Positions 7,215-8,732 of a DNA stretch of 8,732 nucleotides are shown here, one piece after another. The stretch is from an uncultured Clostridia bacterium (GTDB taxonomy: Bacteria; Bacillota; Clostridia; TANB77; CAG-508). The stretch is from contig CANRLE010000045.1 of assembly GCA_947631385.1 (NCBI GenBank), forward strand, positions 1-8,732, given 5' to 3'. Under the pieces are notes generated by a model, which had not been told where the DNA came from, did no database searches, and saw only the letters and a list, made by a program, of their open reading frames with translations. Made by a program: the position numbers and the translations under genes. How positions within the stretch are numbered: the first letter of the stretch is position 1; every line of letters starts with the position of its first letter.

Positions 7215-8540
7215 ATGAGAAAAAACAAAGGAATAACATTGATAGCATTAGTTATCACAATAATAGTATTGTTAATACTTGCAGCAGTAAGTATAGCAAC
7301 ATTAACAGGAGAAAATGGAATATTAACACAAGCAAATAAAGCAAAAAATAAAACAGAACAAGCAAGAGAAAAAGAACAAATTGAATTAGCATATATGGCA
7401 GTAAAATCTAAGAAGATGGAAATAGGAGATAATACAAAAATAAGTGCAGAAGACTTAAAAGAAGAATTTAAAAACGATGGAATAGAGGCACAAGCAACAG
7501 ATGGAGAAGAAGGAAAGATAAAAGTAATATTTCCAAAAACAGAAAATGAATATGAAATAGATGAAAATGGAGAAGTAGGAGAAAAAGTAATAGTAAAAAG
7601 AGAAGGACTAAAAGTAGGAGATTATATAGAATATGAACCAGATGTAGTAACAGAATCATATAGCAAACTAACAAAAGAAAATACTGGATATGAAGGAACA
7701 GAACAACAAGAAATGAAACAAGAAGGAATAAATTGGAGAATATTAAACATATATGAAGATGGTAGCTTAGATATAATAGGAGATATGTCAACAAATACAG
7801 TGTACTTGAGTGGAGCACTAGGATATAACAATGGGGTATATTTATTAAATGACTTATGTAAAACATTATATAGTAGAAAAGAAGAAGAAATATATGCAAG
7901 AAGCGTAAATTTGAATGATTTAGAAAAATGGCTAACAGAAGATGGTGAAGATGGAACACCAGGTGGAAAAACTGAAAGAAATAATTATGTAAATGATGAT
8001 GTTCAATATGGAAAAACAAAAAAGTATGTGGAGAGTAAAAATTATTATCCAGATATATATCAATATGAAAATGGCTCTGGAATAGGTATAGAGAAACCAG
8101 AAGATATAAAAGAGAATGGAATAAATAACAGTGAAATGCCACAAGAATATAAAAATAATAAAGGAGAATATCTAACAACAAATACAAGAAAAGAAGCAAC
8201 ATCAGATAATGGTATGACAATAACACAAACAGTTTATGTAATATCAATAAACGATACAAATTATGGTGAAGCATCAACATTATTATCTACTCAAACTAGT
8301 GAAAAATCTTATTGGTTAGCTTCACGATTTTCTCGTTGTTGTAGTTCTTGGGCTGGATTTGGATTAAGTTGTGTAAACGATACTATGAGTTTCTACTATT
8401 TGTTTGATTCTTATGATCTCCCATGGACGAGTAATTTTTGCGTTCGACCAGTAGTAAAATTAAGTTCAGAAGTTCAAATAAAAGCAAGTACGGGAGAAAA
8501 TGGTGTTACAAATAAACACACAATAATATCATATAAATAG
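7215..8540 (+). CDS. Prepilin-like secreted protein with variable DUF6273/C-type-lectin-like C-terminus
   Basis: This 441-residue protein starts with a type IV prepilin-like signal: short basic leader MRKNKG, a likely prepilin-peptidase cut after G6, then the hydrophobic helix ITLIALVITIIVLLILAAV and an amphipathic helix to about residue 60. The usual Glu at mature position 5 is Ala (ITLIA). Residues 134-365 begin with VGDYIEY, include INWRILNIYEDGSLDIIGD, and resemble the DUF6273-type secreted domain I recall in many gut Clostridia. The end runs from YWLASR (366-371) through a 37-residue segment of odd composition to CVRPVV (409-414). Role is inferred: a pilus-like or surface-anchored binding protein, target unknown. 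The start at 7215 follows GGAGG (7203-7207) by seven bases. An in-frame ATG at 7179 lacks such a site and would add a non-signal-like extension. The gene has its own promoter and terminator and appears to be the first unit of a tandem array. Confidence 0.8.
   Translation: MRKNKGITLIALVITIIVLLILAAVSIATLTGENGILTQANKAKNKTEQAREKEQIELAYMAVKSKKMEIGDNTKISAEDLKEEFKNDGIEAQATDGEEGKIKVIFPKTENEYEIDENGEVGEKVIVKREGLKVGDYIEYEPDVVTESYSKLTKENTGYEGTEQQEMKQEGINWRILNIYEDGSLDIIGDMSTNTVYLSGALGYNNGVYLLNDLCKTLYSRKEEEIYARSVNLNDLEKWLTEDGEDGTPGGKTERNNYVNDDVQYGKTKKYVESKNYYPDIYQYENGSGIGIEKPEDIKENGINNSEMPQEYKNNKGEYLTTNTRKEATSDNGMTITQTVYVISINDTNYGEASTLLSTQTSEKSYWLASRFSRCCSSWAGFGLSCVNDTMSFYYLFDSYDLPWTSNFCVRPVVKLSSEVQIKASTGENGVTNKHTIISYK
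8310..8456 (+). other. Candidate hypervariable cassette in the prepilin-like gene
   Basis: This part encodes residues 366-414. Between R371 and V413 the DNA changes character. In the 41 codons 8328-8450, 24 end in T and 29 end in T or C; only 24 of 123 bases are A, against 54 T. In the 20 codons at 7440-7499 only 3 end in T, and 30 of the 60 bases at 7441-7500 are A. Encoded residues are rich in Cys, Ser, Phe, Tyr, Asp and Trp, including C375, C376, C386 and C409. Conserved-looking flanks (YWLASR and VRPVV) around NNT/NNC-type codons are what a diversified C-type-lectin-fold binding surface looks like, including variable regions of diversity-generating retroelements. The mechanism is inferred; no template repeat is in the window. 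Confidence 0.5.
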
Positions 8541-8598
8541 AAAAATTATGCAAACAAAAGATGCAGATAAAATAAAAAGTACAGAATTGAAAAAAACC

Positions 8599-8632
8599 AA
8601 AAGCAAAGAAAGTAAAAAAATCTTTGCTTTTT
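8599..8632 (+). terminator. Intrinsic terminator of the prepilin-like gene
   Basis: AAAAGCAAAGA (8599-8609) pairs perfectly over 11 bp with TCTTTGCTTTT (8621-8631) around an 11-base A-rich loop, and the 3' arm runs into a T tract. The stem is AT-rich, so termination may be incomplete. It lies about 58 bases after the stop codon and just before the second repeat copy. Confidence 0.75.
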
Positions 8633-8638
8633 ATAATT

Positions 8639-8732
8639 AAAAAATATGAAATAAACTCGTATCACATCTTGACATAATTCAACAGCATTGATAAAATAAC
8701 ATTAATATAAAATATAAAAATGGAAATAATAA
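8639..8732 (+). repeat. 94-bp promoter-bearing direct repeat, copy 2 (cut by window end)
   Basis: It matches 7098-7191 at 93 of 94 bases up to the last base of the window. In copy 1 the same point is 24 bases before the start codon of the prepilin-like gene, so a related gene very probably starts just outside the window. Confidence 0.95.
8669..8697 (+). promoter_or_regulatory. Promoter of the next, out-of-window array gene
   Basis: TTGACA (8669-8674) and TAAAAT (8692-8697) with a 17-bp spacer are identical to the promoter at 7128-7156. It has no gene to serve inside the window and must drive one to the right. Confidence 0.75.

Noticed and set aside
7468..8280. Long reverse-strand open frame of 270 codons opposite the prepilin-like gene
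   Set aside because: Leu/His/Phe/Tyr-rich translation is the mirror image of A-rich codons; there is no ribosome binding site or recognisable domain, and the forward gene is well supported.
8541..8638. Possible retroelement template repeat or accessory gene just after the variable cassette
   Set aside because: I looked for an A-rich near-copy of 8325-8455 here and elsewhere in the window and found none; the stretch holds only spacer and a terminator.
8548..8640. Short open frame of 30 codons starting MQTKDADKIK after the prepilin-like gene
   Set aside because: It has no ribosome binding site, its end is made of the terminator stem and T tract, and its Lys-rich content is what A-rich DNA gives by chance.

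Overview
The window is AT-rich, with mostly A-ending codons, ATG starts, AGGAG-type ribosome binding sites and TAA/TAG stops. Its genes fit a low-GC Firmicute, most likely an uncultured gut-type Clostridium relative. That assignment is an inference from gene content and style; there is no marker rRNA in the window.

Layout. Positions 1-143 hold no gene but contain closely spaced hairpins. A good promoter (144-173) then drives a membrane-anchored LtaS-like sulfatase-fold enzyme (204-2054, +), with five membrane helices and a complete set of catalytic residues. A second promoter (2083-2111) drives a small XRE-family DNA-binding regulator (2135-2464, +). It is followed after 74 bp by a full-length smc chromosome-condensation ATPase (2539-6084, +). 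A strong bidirectional hairpin (6086-6124) separates smc from a convergent gene for a stand-alone HD-GYP protein (6123-7010, -), a probable cyclic-di-GMP phosphodiesterase. The HD-GYP promoter points left and lies back to back with the promoter of a prepilin-like secreted protein (7215-8540, +), which ends in its own terminator (about 8599-8632).

The most interesting part is the right end. The prepilin-like gene starts inside a 94-bp promoter-bearing repeat (7098-7191) that recurs with a single mismatch at 8639-8732, running off the window edge. The repeat unit of promoter, gene and terminator is 1541 bp, so a second similar gene very probably starts just beyond the window, in a tandem array. 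The C-terminal 40 or so residues of the prepilin-like protein have base and codon composition unlike the rest of the gene. They sit between YWLASR and a VRPVV motif, flanks typical of a variable C-type-lectin-like (DUF6273-like) domain. This looks like a hypervariable cassette, created either by a diversity-generating retroelement acting from elsewhere or by recombination among array members. No reverse transcriptase or template repeat is in the window, so the mechanism is open.

How the genes relate: the sulfatase-fold enzyme acts on the outer membrane face or cell wall, smc acts on the nucleoid, and the HD-GYP and prepilin-like genes are divergent neighbours. Cyclic-di-GMP is a known regulator of type IV pili in Clostridia, so a link between the last two is plausible but unproven.
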